Origin: Bacillota bacterium
GTDB lineage: Bacteria > Bacillota > Clostridia > DSM-8532
Assembly: GCA_023415205.1 (NCBI GenBank)
Contig: JAEZLR010000009.1
Location: 1-47,697 of the forward strand
Reading direction: 5' to 3'
Length of the DNA stretch: 47,697 nt
Shown here: in pieces, positions 1 to 8,523 of the stretch
Layout of the letters: each line of letters starts with the position of its first letter
Position numbering within the stretch: position 1 is the stretch's first letter
Notes under the pieces: generated by a model
The model's input: only the letters and a program-made list of their open reading frames with translations
What the model was told of the DNA's origin: nothing
Database searches by the model: none
Position numbers and translations under genes: made by a program

Positions 1-68
1 CGTGTAACCTTGAAGTATTTAAGATCGGAAGAATAACGGGGCTCTACAGAGCTCTAAAGGCTATTTAA
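1..68 (+). CDS. possible C-terminal tail of an upstream gene (partial)
   Basis: One frame is open from the window edge (first full codon at base 3) to a TAA at 66-68 and encodes about 21 residues ending in ITGLYRALKAI. The pattern of a short helix followed by ITGL and a final hydrophobic segment recalls the end of STAS-domain proteins of the anti-sigma-antagonist type, where the last helix often reads ITGLD followed by aromatic or aliphatic residues. This is a very short match and the rest of the gene lies outside the window. It could be a chance open frame. Confidence 0.3.
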   Translation, partial: CNLEVFKIGRITGLYRALKAI

Positions 69-265
69 AGCCATACAGCTAAGGTGTGGTCTAGGATTTA
101 ATTTCCTACAGTAAATTGACACGATCGGGGTCATATGTACTGTACATAGAAGATTTGAAAAGTGATATAATGAAAAATATGCGGCCTTTAAGAAGCACAT
201 ACCTTGTATGGGTATACGTCATCACAGGGCAACCTCCGGGCCGGTCCTATAATGGAAAGGTGGTT

Positions 266-883
266 TTGTTTTTGTCCGATAAGGGAAAGGTTTTGAGGGA
301 AATAATAAGCTGGCTTATGGCCATTTTCATCCCTATTGTTATTGTGTTTGTGTTGAATGTCAAGGTGTTCGCCATTCCGATTATAGACCAATCCTCCATG
401 CATAATACCCTCTTTGAGGGAGAAGTGGTTTATGTCAACCGTTTTACGGATGATTTATCCAGCCTTGAGCGGGGGGATATTATTCTCTTTCTGACAAACG
501 GCAGGGAGAAAAAGGGCTTATGGGATGAAATCAGCATTAAATTTACCGATATAGCCGACAGGTTCAAACCTAAAGAACAAAGGATCAACGAACGGTATGT
601 CAAACGTATCATCGGATTGCCGGGGGATGTGGTTGATATTACTCCCGAAGGTGCCGTTTACATTAATGGAGAGCTTGAAAATAAGGCCTATGTGGTTGGC
701 GTGACTCCGCCGCGGGAACAGACCTATCCTCTTACCGTGCCAGAGGGCAAGGTGTTTGTAATGGGAGATAACCGTGAGATTTCACGGGACAGCCGCCATT
801 TTGGATGTATCAGCAGCAAATCCATTGAAGGCAAGGTAGTTTTTCTTTTATGGCCCCCTTCAAGGGTTGGTGCTATAAAATAG
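266..883 (+). CDS. lepB: signal peptidase I
   Basis: Type I signal peptidase, which cleaves signal peptides from exported proteins on the outer face of the membrane. An N-terminal hydrophobic segment (IISWLMAIFIPIVIVFVL) is followed by the Ser nucleophile motif QSSMHNTL, the general-base Lys in RYVKRIIGLPGD, and the late box MGDNREISRDSRHFG. The open frame reaches back to a TTG at 116, but that TTG lies in a TTGACA hexamer and the extra N-terminus has no family resemblance. I prefer the TTG at 266, five bases after GGAAAGG (254-260), which gives 205 residues, close to the usual family length. TTG at 293 after AAGGGAAAGG is an alternative. A TATAAT at 248-253 directly upstream may be the -10 of its promoter, which would make the leader very short; another TATAAT lies at 166-171. 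Confidence 0.88.
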   Translation: MFLSDKGKVLREIISWLMAIFIPIVIVFVLNVKVFAIPIIDQSSMHNTLFEGEVVYVNRFTDDLSSLERGDIILFLTNGREKKGLWDEISIKFTDIADRFKPKEQRINERYVKRIIGLPGDVVDITPEGAVYINGELENKAYVVGVTPPREQTYPLTVPEGKVFVMGDNREISRDSRHFGCISSKSIEGKVVFLLWPPSRVGAIK

Positions 884-973
884 TCATGAATGAGCCTTCC
901 TTGGGAGGGCTTGGAGGAAGGATAACCTCTGCCACCCAAAACAGAATGACAGGATATGTGAGGATGTATCTGT

Positions 974-2008
974 ATGGATAGAGAACTTGTTCAAGAAAAA
1001 AGGAAGCTTCCCGTGCCATTGGACTCAGGGTTACTGTACACTGTTGTGGCCCTTTATTATGTTTATGTGTCCCAGATTATTGTAAAGTTTGAGTTTAATG
1101 ATACTGTCAACCTGATACTCTGCCAGATTATGTTTTTCTTATTACCCCCTCTCCTTCTGGCTTGGGTAAGGCGTTATGATATCAAAAAAACTTTTCGTTT
1201 GAAAGCCCCGAGGCCTTTGGAGGTTTTCCTTATGCTCTTGATCAGTCCGGTGATGGTGATTGCGGGATTATGCGCAGGCGTCATCGCCCTGTTAGGTGTC
1301 AAGGCTGTTTTTGGCAGGGTGCTGATAACCGGTGAAATATCGGACTTAATGAATCAGGGTGTCCTTGTGTCCCTTTTGCTTGTGGCCGTCCTGCCCGCAA
1401 TTTGTGAAGAATTCCTTTTCAGGGGATTGATCCAGAAAGGGATGGAAGGGCTGGGCGCAGGCTGGGCTATCTTTTTGAGCGGCTTACTCTTTGGTTTGTT
1501 TCATTTTGATTTCCAGCGTCTGGCGGCTCAAACCCTCTTGGGCATGATCTCGGCATATGTCACTTATAGGACGGGCTCTATCTTCAACGGTATGATCCTT
1601 CATTTTATGAATAACGGTCTTCTTACCCTGATCTCCAACTATGCGACCCGGATGACTGAGGGAGCACCACAGGTTCAGGTGGTTACCGATCCCTTTGGGA
1701 CCCCCGAGTTTATGGAACTGGCGGCTTCTAACGGAATGACACTCAACCAGCTCCTGGGCATTATGTCAGTTGTCCTTACTGTGGTTCTGGCTATCAGCCT
1801 GGTGGTGATATTCGGTCTTCTTCTGATTGTGAAGACAATTACCCGCAAGACCGTGGAGGCCCCCGAAAAAATTAAAGGAAGCGCCAAGGGGCTTTTTCTT
1901 GGGATACCAGGCCTATTGCTCATTGGCATCGTTTATGTTTCGCTAGGCCTGATGCTGGCGGAGAACCCCCTGGGAAGGCAAATCCTCATATTCTTTGGCT
2001 TTTCCTGA
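974..2008 (+). CDS. CPBP family intramembrane metalloprotease
   Basis: A 344-residue polytopic membrane protein of the CPBP (Abi, Rce1-like) family, putative glutamic-type membrane proteases. The three family motifs are present: EEFLFR at residues 145-150, the FxxxH-like segment ending at His177 (LLFGLFH), and HFMNN at 210-214. About seven or eight hydrophobic segments span residues 20-65, 83-115, 128-142, 164-178, 185-220, 253-285 and 305-325. The substrate is unknown; bacterial members have been linked to bacteriocin immunity and protein processing. It follows lepB by about 90 bases that hold a short inverted repeat (CCTTCCT/AGGAAGG) without a T tract. GAGGA lies about 11 bases before the ATG. 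Confidence 0.88.
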   Translation: MDRELVQEKRKLPVPLDSGLLYTVVALYYVYVSQIIVKFEFNDTVNLILCQIMFFLLPPLLLAWVRRYDIKKTFRLKAPRPLEVFLMLLISPVMVIAGLCAGVIALLGVKAVFGRVLITGEISDLMNQGVLVSLLLVAVLPAICEEFLFRGLIQKGMEGLGAGWAIFLSGLLFGLFHFDFQRLAAQTLLGMISAYVTYRTGSIFNGMILHFMNNGLLTLISNYATRMTEGAPQVQVVTDPFGTPEFMELAASNGMTLNQLLGIMSVVLTVVLAISLVVIFGLLLIVKTITRKTVEAPEKIKGSAKGLFLGIPGLLLIGIVYVSLGLMLAENPLGRQILIFFGFS

Positions 2009-2102
2009 CGCCCGTTTACGGATGCTGAGAGATGGTCATACTATGAGTCAATAAATTCTACATGCACAAAAGATTTTAATAACAGTAGGAGTAGAAACAT
2101 CA

Positions 2103-2963
2103 ATGATTGTTGCTGATCAATGGACTGATTACAAGCTGCTGGATGCAGGCAATGGAGAAAAAGTGGAAAGCTGGAGCGGAACCCTGCTTCGAAGGCCTGA
2201 TCCCCAAGCCATATGGCCCTGGACTAAAAAGGATGTGAAGGACCAGGTGGATGCCCACTATCACAGAAGTAAGGCCGGCGGGGGAGAGTGGGAGTACAAA
2301 AGCAAGATACCCTCTTCCTGGAGGGTTCATTACAAAAACTTGACCTTTAAAATCGAGCCTACAGGCTTTAAGCATACGGGGCTTTTTCCTGAGCAAGCCG
2401 CAAACTGGGATTGGATAAGCGAGAAAATAACCCAGGCCGGGCGGCCTGTATCGGTGCTCAATCTTTTTGCCTACACAGGAGGGGCCACCTGTGCCTGTCT
2501 GGCGGCAGGAGCCTCCGTGTGTCATGTGGACGCCTCCAAGGGCATGGTGGCCTGGGCCAGGGAGAATGTGGCCCTTTCAGGCCTGACCAATAAGCCTGTC
2601 AGATTTATTGTTGACGACTGCATGAAATTTGTTCAGAGAGAAATTCGCCGTGGCCGGCTGTATGACGCCATTATCATGGACCCACCCTCCTATGGGCGAG
2701 GCCCCAATGGTGAGCTCTGGAAGCTTGAAGATGAACTATTCTCACTGGTGGATGTTTTAAAGGATGTTATGAGTGATCAGCCGGTATTCTTTTTGCTAAA
2801 TTCTTATACCACGGGTTTTTCACCCCGGGTTTCAGCCAATATGCTGGAGCTTTGCATCAGCAAGAAATTTGGGGGTCGGGTTTCCTGTGGCGAGGTAGGA
2901 CTGCCGATTACCGATTCGTCCATTATTCTACCCTGCGGTACCTTTGCCCGTTGGGAACATTGA
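2103..2963 (+). CDS. class I SAM-dependent methyltransferase, RlmI-like (probable rRNA methyltransferase)
   Basis: A 286-residue methyltransferase resembling the COG1092/RlmI group of 23S rRNA methyltransferases. SAM-binding motif I is VLNLFAYTGGAT (118-129), the acidic post-I residue is in HVDASKGM (141-148), and the catalytic motif is DPPSYGRG (193-200). The N-terminal 100 residues carry the substrate-side segment with FKHTGLFPEQ. RlmI itself methylates cytosine C5 and normally has an N-terminal PUA domain; this protein is shorter and has no clear PUA, so the exact target base cannot be stated. AGGAG at about 2087-2091 precedes the ATG at a rather long spacing. Confidence 0.85.
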   Translation: MIVADQWTDYKLLDAGNGEKVESWSGTLLRRPDPQAIWPWTKKDVKDQVDAHYHRSKAGGGEWEYKSKIPSSWRVHYKNLTFKIEPTGFKHTGLFPEQAANWDWISEKITQAGRPVSVLNLFAYTGGATCACLAAGASVCHVDASKGMVAWARENVALSGLTNKPVRFIVDDCMKFVQREIRRGRLYDAIIMDPPSYGRGPNGELWKLEDELFSLVDVLKDVMSDQPVFFLLNSYTTGFSPRVSANMLELCISKKFGGRVSCGEVGLPITDSSIILPCGTFARWEH

Positions 2964-2989
2964 AGTGAGGGATTTTTTCGTGTTATAAT
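2960..2989 (+). promoter_or_regulatory. candidate sigma-A promoter for rsfS-leuS
   Basis: TTGAAG (2960-2965), an 18-base spacer and TATAAT (2984-2989) lie across the end of the methyltransferase gene and the following gap. An inverted repeat GTGAGG/CCTCAC brackets the -10 region. The position suits transcription of rsfS and leuS. Confidence 0.4.
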
Positions 2990-3100
2990 AACCTCACCCA
3001 TTACCAAAATCAAAGATTTTGAACGGGTGCCCGAGAGCATTGATACACATTAACACACTACATACCCATTTTTTCAAATGAAAGGAACAAGATTGGAACA

Positions 3101-3457
3101 ATGAATGATATTCAATCACTGCTAGATACTGTGCTTAATGCCTTGGACGATAAAAAGGCAAGAGATATTAAGGCTATTGATATAAGCCATCTGACCACCA
3201 TCGCCCACTATTTTGTCATGGCAAGCGGTACCTCGGTAACGCACATCAAGTCTTTGGCCGATAATGTAGAAGAAAAGCTGGGTGAAAAGGGTATTAAGCC
3301 TCTCCATATGGAGGGCTATCATACGGCGCGATGGATTCTTATGGATTACGGAGACGTTGTGGTTCACGTCTTTCATGAGGAAGACAGAGAGTTTTACGGT
3401 CTGGAGAGATTATGGCAGGACGGTAGACAGGTTGCCGTCAGAGCCCAGAATGCTTAA
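3101..3457 (+). CDS. rsfS: ribosomal silencing factor RsfS
   Basis: A 118-residue protein of the RsfS/Iojap family, which binds ribosomal protein uL14 on the large subunit and blocks subunit joining under nutrient stress. Family features are visible along the whole length: KKARDIKAIDIS near residue 18, HYFVMASGTSVTHIKSLADNV in the middle, and the tail segment WILMDYGDVVVHVFHEEDREFYGLERLW. The length is typical. AAGGAAC upstream serves as ribosome binding site. It is probably cotranscribed with leuS, which starts 76 bases later. Confidence 0.95.
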   Translation: MNDIQSLLDTVLNALDDKKARDIKAIDISHLTTIAHYFVMASGTSVTHIKSLADNVEEKLGEKGIKPLHMEGYHTARWILMDYGDVVVHVFHEEDREFYGLERLWQDGRQVAVRAQNA

Positions 3458-3533
3458 TGGTTTTTATTAGGCCTTGACAGGGTGCCCGCTATGGGGTGGA
3501 TTTTTTTCGAGGCTCAACATTGGAGGTTATTAT

Positions 3534-5975
3534 ATGAACTATTCAACACAGGTGGATAAAAAGTGGCAGCAAAGATGGGAGGAAACAAAGCTGTATCGGT
3601 TTGACCGAGATAAGCTGGACAAGAAGCTTTATTGCTTGGAGATGTTTTCCTACCCTTCAGGAGCCAAGCTCCATGTGGGCCATTGGTATAACTTCGGACT
3701 AACCGACTCCTGGGCAAGAATGAAGAGAATGCAGGGCTATAACGTCTTTCATCCTCAGGGCTTTGATGCCTTCGGCCTGCCTGCAGAAAACTATGCCATT
3801 AAAACAGGCATCCATCCCAAGGATTCCACGCTGAAAAACATTGAGACCATGGAAATGCAGCTCAGAGAAATGGGAGCAACCTTTGATTGGGACTACGAGG
3901 TTGTCACCTGCTCCCCTGAATACTATCAATGGACTCAATGGATTTTCCTCCAGCTCTATAAAAAAGGGCTGGCTTATCGGAAAAACGCCCCCGTCAACTG
4001 GTGCCCAAGCTGTAAAACTGTTCTGGCCAATGAGCAGGTACTGGAAGGCGGCTGCGAACGCTGTGGCACTGAGGTTACCAAAAAGAATTTGACCCAATGG
4101 TTCTTTAAGATCACCGAATATGCACAGGAGCTCTTAGACTGCCTGCCCAAGCTGGACTGGCCTGAAAAGACCAAGAAAATCCAGACCAATTGGATAGGGC
4201 GATCCGAGGGAGCAGAGATTGAATTCCAGGTTGAGCATAAGGATATTTCCTTCCGGGTATTTACTACCCGTGCAGACACCCTTTATGGGGTGACCTATGT
4301 GGTGCTTGCTCCTGAGAATGAGCTTGTAGACAAGATTACAACAGACGATTATAAGGCGAAGGTGGAGGAGTACAGAGAGCAGGTCAAGAAAATCACCGAA
4401 ATAGATCGACTCTCCACCACCCGTGAGAAAACAGGGGTATTCACAGGCGCATACGCCCTTCATCCCCTGACCGGAAAAAAGGTTCAGATTTGGGTTGCCG
4501 ACTATGTTCTGGCTGGTTACGGCACGGGATGTGTCATGGCCGTGCCTTCCCATGACGACAGGGACTATGAATTTGCCACCAAATACGGACTGGACATCGT
4601 CAGGGTCATCAAGAGTAAAGATGGAACAGATGACGCCCTTCCCTTTGCCGATTATGGCATACTCACCTCCAGTGAGGAGTTTGATGGTATCACCTCTGAA
4701 GAAGCCCGTGTTGCCATTGTCAGGAAGCTTGAGAAGGAAGGAAAAGGTGAGCTAAAGGTAACCTACCGCTTACGGGATTGGCTGGTTTCCAGACAGCGCT
4801 ACTGGGGTGCGCCCATACCGATTATCCACTGTGAAAAATGCGGTGCTGTACCCGTTCCCGAAGATCAGCTTCCCGTGGAGCTTCCCTATAATGTGAAGTT
4901 TACACCCGATGGAGAATCCCCGCTGGCCAAGTGCGAGGAGTTTATCCATACCACCTGTCCCACCTGCGGAGGTCCGGCGAGAAGGGATTCCGACACCCTT
5001 GATACCTTTGTGTGCTCAAGCTGGTATTTCTTAAGATACCCAGACAGTAAGAACACCAAGGAAGCCTTCAACCGCGAGTGGGTCAACAAGATGCTGCCCG
5101 TTGATAAGTATGTAGGCGGGGCCGAGCATGCGGCCATGCACCTGTTATATGCCCGTTTCTTTACCAAAGCGCTACGGGACATGGGTTACCTTGATTTTGA
5201 CGAGCCCTTCCTTTCACTGGTGCATCAGGGAACCATTCTGGGTTCGGATGGACAGAAGATGTCAAAATCCAGAGGGAACACCGTTTTGCCGGATGAATAT
5301 ATTCAGAAATATGGTTCAGATATTTTCAGAATGTACCTGGCCTTTGGCTTTGCCTATATTGAGGGAGGCCCCTGGAGCGATGACGGTATCAAAGCCATGG
5401 ACCGCTTTGTGGGCCGGGTAGAAAGACTGGTTGAGAGGCTGGTAGCTGAACGAAACGAAACAACCCTGACAGACATGGGCGCTGAGGAAGAAGAACTCAA
5501 CCTGGTTAGACATAGCACCATAAAAAGTGTTACCACCGATACTGAACAGTTCCAGTTCAATACCTCCATTGCACGGCTGATGGAGCTGGTGAATGCCATC
5601 TATAAATATGATGCGCTTGCCCAAAAGAATAGAAGCCTCCTGGAAGACACCATAACGGATCTTCTCAAGCTTCTTGCACCCTTTGCCCCTCATTTTACCG
5701 AAGAAATGTGGGAGCTGATGGGCAATGCCACCTCCATCTTCAAAGAGAGCTGGCCTGAGCATGATGAAAAGGCCCTGGTACGTGATGAGGTAGAGTTAGC
5801 AGTTCAGTTTAACGGACAGATCAAGTTTAAAATCAATGTTCCTTCATCTGCCGATAACAAGGCCATTGAAGAGATTGCTCTCAAGGACTCCCGATCACAG
5901 GCCTACCTGGAGGGTAAGAGTGTTGTGAAGGTGGTCGTGGTTAAGGGACGTCTGATTAATATTGTTGTTAAGTAA
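3534..5975 (+). CDS. leuS: leucyl-tRNA synthetase
   Basis: Class I aminoacyl-tRNA synthetase charging tRNA-Leu, 813 residues, of normal bacterial size. The HIGH-type motif is HVGH (47-50) after EMFSYPSGAKL, and the KMSKS motif is at about 575-579 (QKMSKSRGN). A Cys cluster of the zinc-binding insertion is visible in CPSCKTVLANEQVLEGGCERC, and the CP1 editing domain contains TTRADTLYGVTYVV. The open frame begins at 3474 but the ATG at 3534 follows TGGAGG at the right distance and gives the canonical N-terminus. The 76-base gap to rsfS is too short for a T-box leader and none is recognisable. Confidence 0.97.
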   Translation: MNYSTQVDKKWQQRWEETKLYRFDRDKLDKKLYCLEMFSYPSGAKLHVGHWYNFGLTDSWARMKRMQGYNVFHPQGFDAFGLPAENYAIKTGIHPKDSTLKNIETMEMQLREMGATFDWDYEVVTCSPEYYQWTQWIFLQLYKKGLAYRKNAPVNWCPSCKTVLANEQVLEGGCERCGTEVTKKNLTQWFFKITEYAQELLDCLPKLDWPEKTKKIQTNWIGRSEGAEIEFQVEHKDISFRVFTTRADTLYGVTYVVLAPENELVDKITTDDYKAKVEEYREQVKKITEIDRLSTTREKTGVFTGAYALHPLTGKKVQIWVADYVLAGYGTGCVMAVPSHDDRDYEFATKYGLDIVRVIKSKDGTDDALPFADYGILTSSEEFDGITSEEARVAIVRKLEKEGKGELKVTYRLRDWLVSRQRYWGAPIPIIHCEKCGAVPVPEDQLPVELPYNVKFTPDGESPLAKCEEFIHTTCPTCGGPARRDSDTLDTFVCSSWYFLRYPDSKNTKEAFNREWVNKMLPVDKYVGGAEHAAMHLLYARFFTKALRDMGYLDFDEPFLSLVHQGTILGSDGQKMSKSRGNTVLPDEYIQKYGSDIFRMYLAFGFAYIEGGPWSDDGIKAMDRFVGRVERLVERLVAERNETTLTDMGAEEEELNLVRHSTIKSVTTDTEQFQFNTSIARLMELVNAIYKYDALAQKNRSLLEDTITDLLKLLAPFAPHFTEEMWELMGNATSIFKESWPEHDEKALVRDEVELAVQFNGQIKFKINVPSSADNKAIEEIALKDSRSQAYLEGKSVVKVVVVKGRLINIVVK

Positions 5976-5989
5976 GGAGGAAAGCCCGT

Positions 5990-6376
5990 ATGGATCAGTC
6001 CTTCCGCTTTGTAGTTATGACCGCCGTTACATATCTGGCCTTTCTATGTGTGATTCGGCTGGTCATTGGCTCACAGTATAAGGCCAAATCCTTCTTGATC
6101 AATGTTATCGGGATGGTTACGGTATACGGAAGCTTCCTCATTGCCCATTACGGCAATTTCCTGAAGCTTCCCGCTTTCCTATATTACCTGCTTCCGCTCG
6201 TTCTCACCATTTTTTTACCCCCCTTGTCTCTGAAGATGAAGAGCGACCAGACCTTGAAATATCTTGCTTTCAGCATTCTGGCCGTTCCTTTGATTCATTT
6301 TTTCTTTTCCTTCTTTCTGGGGTGGGGTGAGTTTCTGCCCTTTCTGAGAATTCCTTCCTTATGGAATATTGTCTAG
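5990..6376 (+). CDS. small membrane protein of unknown function
   Basis: A 128-residue protein with about four hydrophobic segments (residues 8-28, 36-53, 60-80 and 89-115) and few charged residues. I do not recognise a family. It starts 14 bases after leuS, behind a strong AAGGAGG, so it is probably in the same transcript. Real coding is supported by the good ribosome binding site, the tight spacing and the consistent membrane pattern; no function is suggested by its neighbours. Confidence 0.7.
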   Translation: MDQSFRFVVMTAVTYLAFLCVIRLVIGSQYKAKSFLINVIGMVTVYGSFLIAHYGNFLKLPAFLYYLLPLVLTIFLPPLSLKMKSDQTLKYLAFSILAVPLIHFFFSFFLGWGEFLPFLRIPSLWNIV

Positions 6377-6478
6377 TTATCCACCGTCAAAGAATATCAT
6401 TGCAGCCTTAAAAGCCTTGGGGTATAATGGGTCAGTGACTTCGTTAGGTAAAACATGGAGGTGGTGGAGTTGGCCACT

Positions 6479-6892
6479 ATGTCAACGGATGAGGTAAGGC
6501 TTATGCAACCGGCCGTACTGGCCTTTATGGGTGATGCTGTATTTAATCTCTTTATTAGGGAAAGATTAATTTTGGGAAGAAAAGGCACCTCCCACCAGCT
6601 TCATCTTTATGCAACCGATTATGTGAAGGCAGCCTCCCAATCCAAGATGTCCAAGGTTCTATTGGAGAGCTTTACAGATGATGAGGCCTATATTTTTAGG
6701 AGAGGCAGGAATGCTAAATCGACCACGGTACCTAAAAATGCCGATATTCAGGACTATAAGTATGCTACGGCCTTCGAGGCCGTTTTAGGGTTCTTACATC
6801 TTACCGGCCAGCAGGAAAGACTGGATTCCCTGATGCTTAAGGCCGCAACAATCATAGAAAAACCTGAAATGGAGAATGAGCACCATGAATAA
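6479..6892 (+). CDS. mrnC: Mini-ribonuclease 3 (Mini-III)
   Basis: A 137-residue RNase III-like enzyme without a double-stranded RNA-binding domain; Mini-III matures 23S rRNA in Bacillus. The catalytic-domain signature FMGDAVFNLFIRERL (acidic residue near position 19) and a second acidic cluster in DDEAYIFRRGRNAKS are visible. An ATG at 6455 is in frame, but GGTGGAG sits nine bases before the ATG at 6479, and starting there matches usual family N-termini. The stop overlaps the start of rlmB, the common mrnC-rlmB arrangement in Firmicutes. Confidence 0.9.
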   Translation: MSTDEVRLMQPAVLAFMGDAVFNLFIRERLILGRKGTSHQLHLYATDYVKAASQSKMSKVLLESFTDDEAYIFRRGRNAKSTTVPKNADIQDYKYATAFEAVLGFLHLTGQQERLDSLMLKAATIIEKPEMENEHHE

Positions 6893-8360
6893 TGAAAATA
6901 GCTCCGGCAGAGGAGCTAGGAAACCGTCAGGTTCCAAAGATAGGAAACCTTCAGGTTTCAGAGATGGAAAACCCTCGGGATTTAAGTCAAGGAATTCCGA
7001 TAAGCCCAGAAGCCCAGATGCCCCCAAGGGCAGAGGAGGCTCACGGCCGGGAGGAGATTTTAAAGACAGGGGTCGCAGAAAATTCGGTGAAAGAGCCGAA
7101 GGCTCTGAGGGCTTCGAGAGAAAGCCCAGAGGAGACAGACAGGAAGGCTCAGGCGAGCAAAGGAAAAGTACCGACTGGAGCACTGGCGGCTATCGCATCA
7201 CCAAGAAGGGTGCAGGAAAGGGAAATACCGGATTCAAGGGCTTTAATAAAGAAGAAGATAAAGGCTTTAAAGGCCCAAAAAGAGACTACGACAAGCCCGG
7301 AGCAAGGGGACCGCGCCGTGACACCGAAGGTAAAACGGGTTATAGAGGCTTTAAAAGAGAAGACGAGCAAGGCTTTAGAGGCCCTAAAAGAGACTATGAC
7401 AAGCCCGGAACAAGGGGACCGCGCCGTGATGCTGAAGGTAAAACCGGATTCAGGGGCCCGAAACGCGAGGTTGAGCCAAGAACCGGAGGTTTTAGGGATT
7501 CCCGAAGTGGCTTCGAGAAGAAGGGCCCCCGTTCATCGGACAGAAGATTTGATAACCAACGTCCTCGGGAAGATGCCCTTAAGAAAAAGCAGACACAAGC
7601 AGAAAATAGCATGGTCGAAGATTTGGAACGGGAAGACAGGGTAGAAGGAAGAAACCCCGTCCTGGAAGCACTCAGATCTGGAAGACCGCTTAACAAGCTG
7701 TTCGTGGAAAAGGATAACGATGATCCTTCATTAATGAGGATTATCGCCATAGCCAGGGAAAAGAATATTCCCATTCAGTATCTGGAGCGCTTTAAACTGG
7801 ATACCATGTCCCAGACTCGCATACACCAAGGTGTCATCCTGGAGGTAGCGGCTCAGGAATACGTGGAAGTAGAGGATATCCTTAAGAAGGCAAAAGAAAA
7901 AAATGAAAAACCCTTCTTATTGATTCTTGACGGCATTACGGATACCAACAACCTGGGTTCCATTATAAGATCTGCCGAATGCGCCGGTGTTCATGGTATT
8001 ATTCTTCCCAAGCGGCGTTCAGCCACATTGAACGCTACGGTGGCGAAGGTCGCGGCCGGGGCTTTGGAGTATGTCCCGGTGGCTCGTGTCACCAATTTGG
8101 TGCAAACTCTTCGTGAGCTCAAGGCGGAAGGCATTTGGATTATCGGTGCCGATATGGATGGCGATAGCAATTATTATGATGCTGATCTAACAGGGCCCTG
8201 CGCCCTTGTTATTGGCAGTGAGGGTGAAGGCCTTGCAAGGCTTGTGAAGGATGAATGCGACTTGATGGTGAGAATCCCCATGAAGGGCAAGATTTCTTCC
8301 CTGAATGCGGGTGTTGCTGCCGCACTTATCCTGTTTGACATTGTCAAGCAAAGAGGCTGA
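6885..8360 (+). CDS. rlmB: 23S rRNA 2'-O-methyltransferase RlmB (SpoU/TrmH family) with long disordered N-terminus
   Basis: The C-terminal half, from about residue 250, is a normal TrmH/SpoU methyltransferase: the substrate-binding domain begins VEGRNPVLEALRSGR, motif 1 is TNNLGSIIRSAECAG, motif 2 is CALVIGSEGEGL, and motif 3 is IPMKGKISSLNAGVAAALIL. RlmB methylates the ribose of a 23S rRNA guanosine. Ordinary family members are about 250 residues, whereas this one is 491 because about 240 residues rich in Arg, Lys, Gly, Asp and Pro precede the enzyme. That part contains a nearly perfect 36-residue tandem repeat. It overlaps mrnC by 8 bases. An ATG at 6876 is in frame but GGAG is only one base before it; the ATG at 6885 is better spaced. 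Confidence 0.93.
   Translation: MNNENSSGRGARKPSGSKDRKPSGFRDGKPSGFKSRNSDKPRSPDAPKGRGGSRPGGDFKDRGRRKFGERAEGSEGFERKPRGDRQEGSGEQRKSTDWSTGGYRITKKGAGKGNTGFKGFNKEEDKGFKGPKRDYDKPGARGPRRDTEGKTGYRGFKREDEQGFRGPKRDYDKPGTRGPRRDAEGKTGFRGPKREVEPRTGGFRDSRSGFEKKGPRSSDRRFDNQRPREDALKKKQTQAENSMVEDLEREDRVEGRNPVLEALRSGRPLNKLFVEKDNDDPSLMRIIAIAREKNIPIQYLERFKLDTMSQTRIHQGVILEVAAQEYVEVEDILKKAKEKNEKPFLLILDGITDTNNLGSIIRSAECAGVHGIILPKRRSATLNATVAKVAAGALEYVPVARVTNLVQTLRELKAEGIWIIGADMDGDSNYYDADLTGPCALVIGSEGEGLARLVKDECDLMVRIPMKGKISSLNAGVAAALILFDIVKQRG
7263..7478 (+). repeat. two tandem 108-bp repeats inside rlmB
   Basis: Unit 1 (7263-7370) and unit 2 (7371-7478) each encode 36 residues with the pattern GFxGPKRDYDKPGxRGPRRD, then EGKTGxRGxKRE. 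The units differ at only a few codons, and partial GFKG/GFRD units lie on both sides. The repeat is in frame, so the extension could grow or shrink without disturbing the enzyme domain. Confidence 0.85.
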
Positions 8361-8381
8361 GGTTTACACAGATAGAAAAGA

Positions 8382-8414
8382 GGCTCTTCCCGGACAAGGG
8401 AAGGGCTTTTTTTT
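8382..8414 (+). terminator. Rho-independent terminator after rlmB
   Basis: The arms GCTCTTCCC and GGGAAGGGC (one G-U pair) enclose a short loop and are followed by eight T. It closes the transcript ending in rlmB. Confidence 0.8.
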
Positions 8415-8523
8415 GAAGGGGTATACTGATAAGACTTCTCCTTAAAAAGTACAGGCCCACCATTGTCCATTTATGAGTACAAGGCATATGCTATACAAGG
8501 ACAAGAAATAAGAGGTCGACATC

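Noticed and set aside
116..265. N-terminal extension of lepB from the TTG at 116
   Set aside because: That TTG is part of a TTGACA hexamer, no ribosome binding site precedes it, and the added 50 residues do not resemble signal peptidase N-termini.
3458..3533. T-box or other tRNA-sensing leader before leuS
   Set aside because: The gap is only 76 bases, and no T-box sequence, specifier stem or terminator could be found; none was seen before aspS either.
6892..7644. 250-codon open frame overlapping the front of rlmB in another frame
   Set aside because: It exists because the repetitive, stop-poor RG-rich sequence is open in two frames. The rlmB frame connects to a conserved enzyme domain and has its own start; this one leads nowhere.
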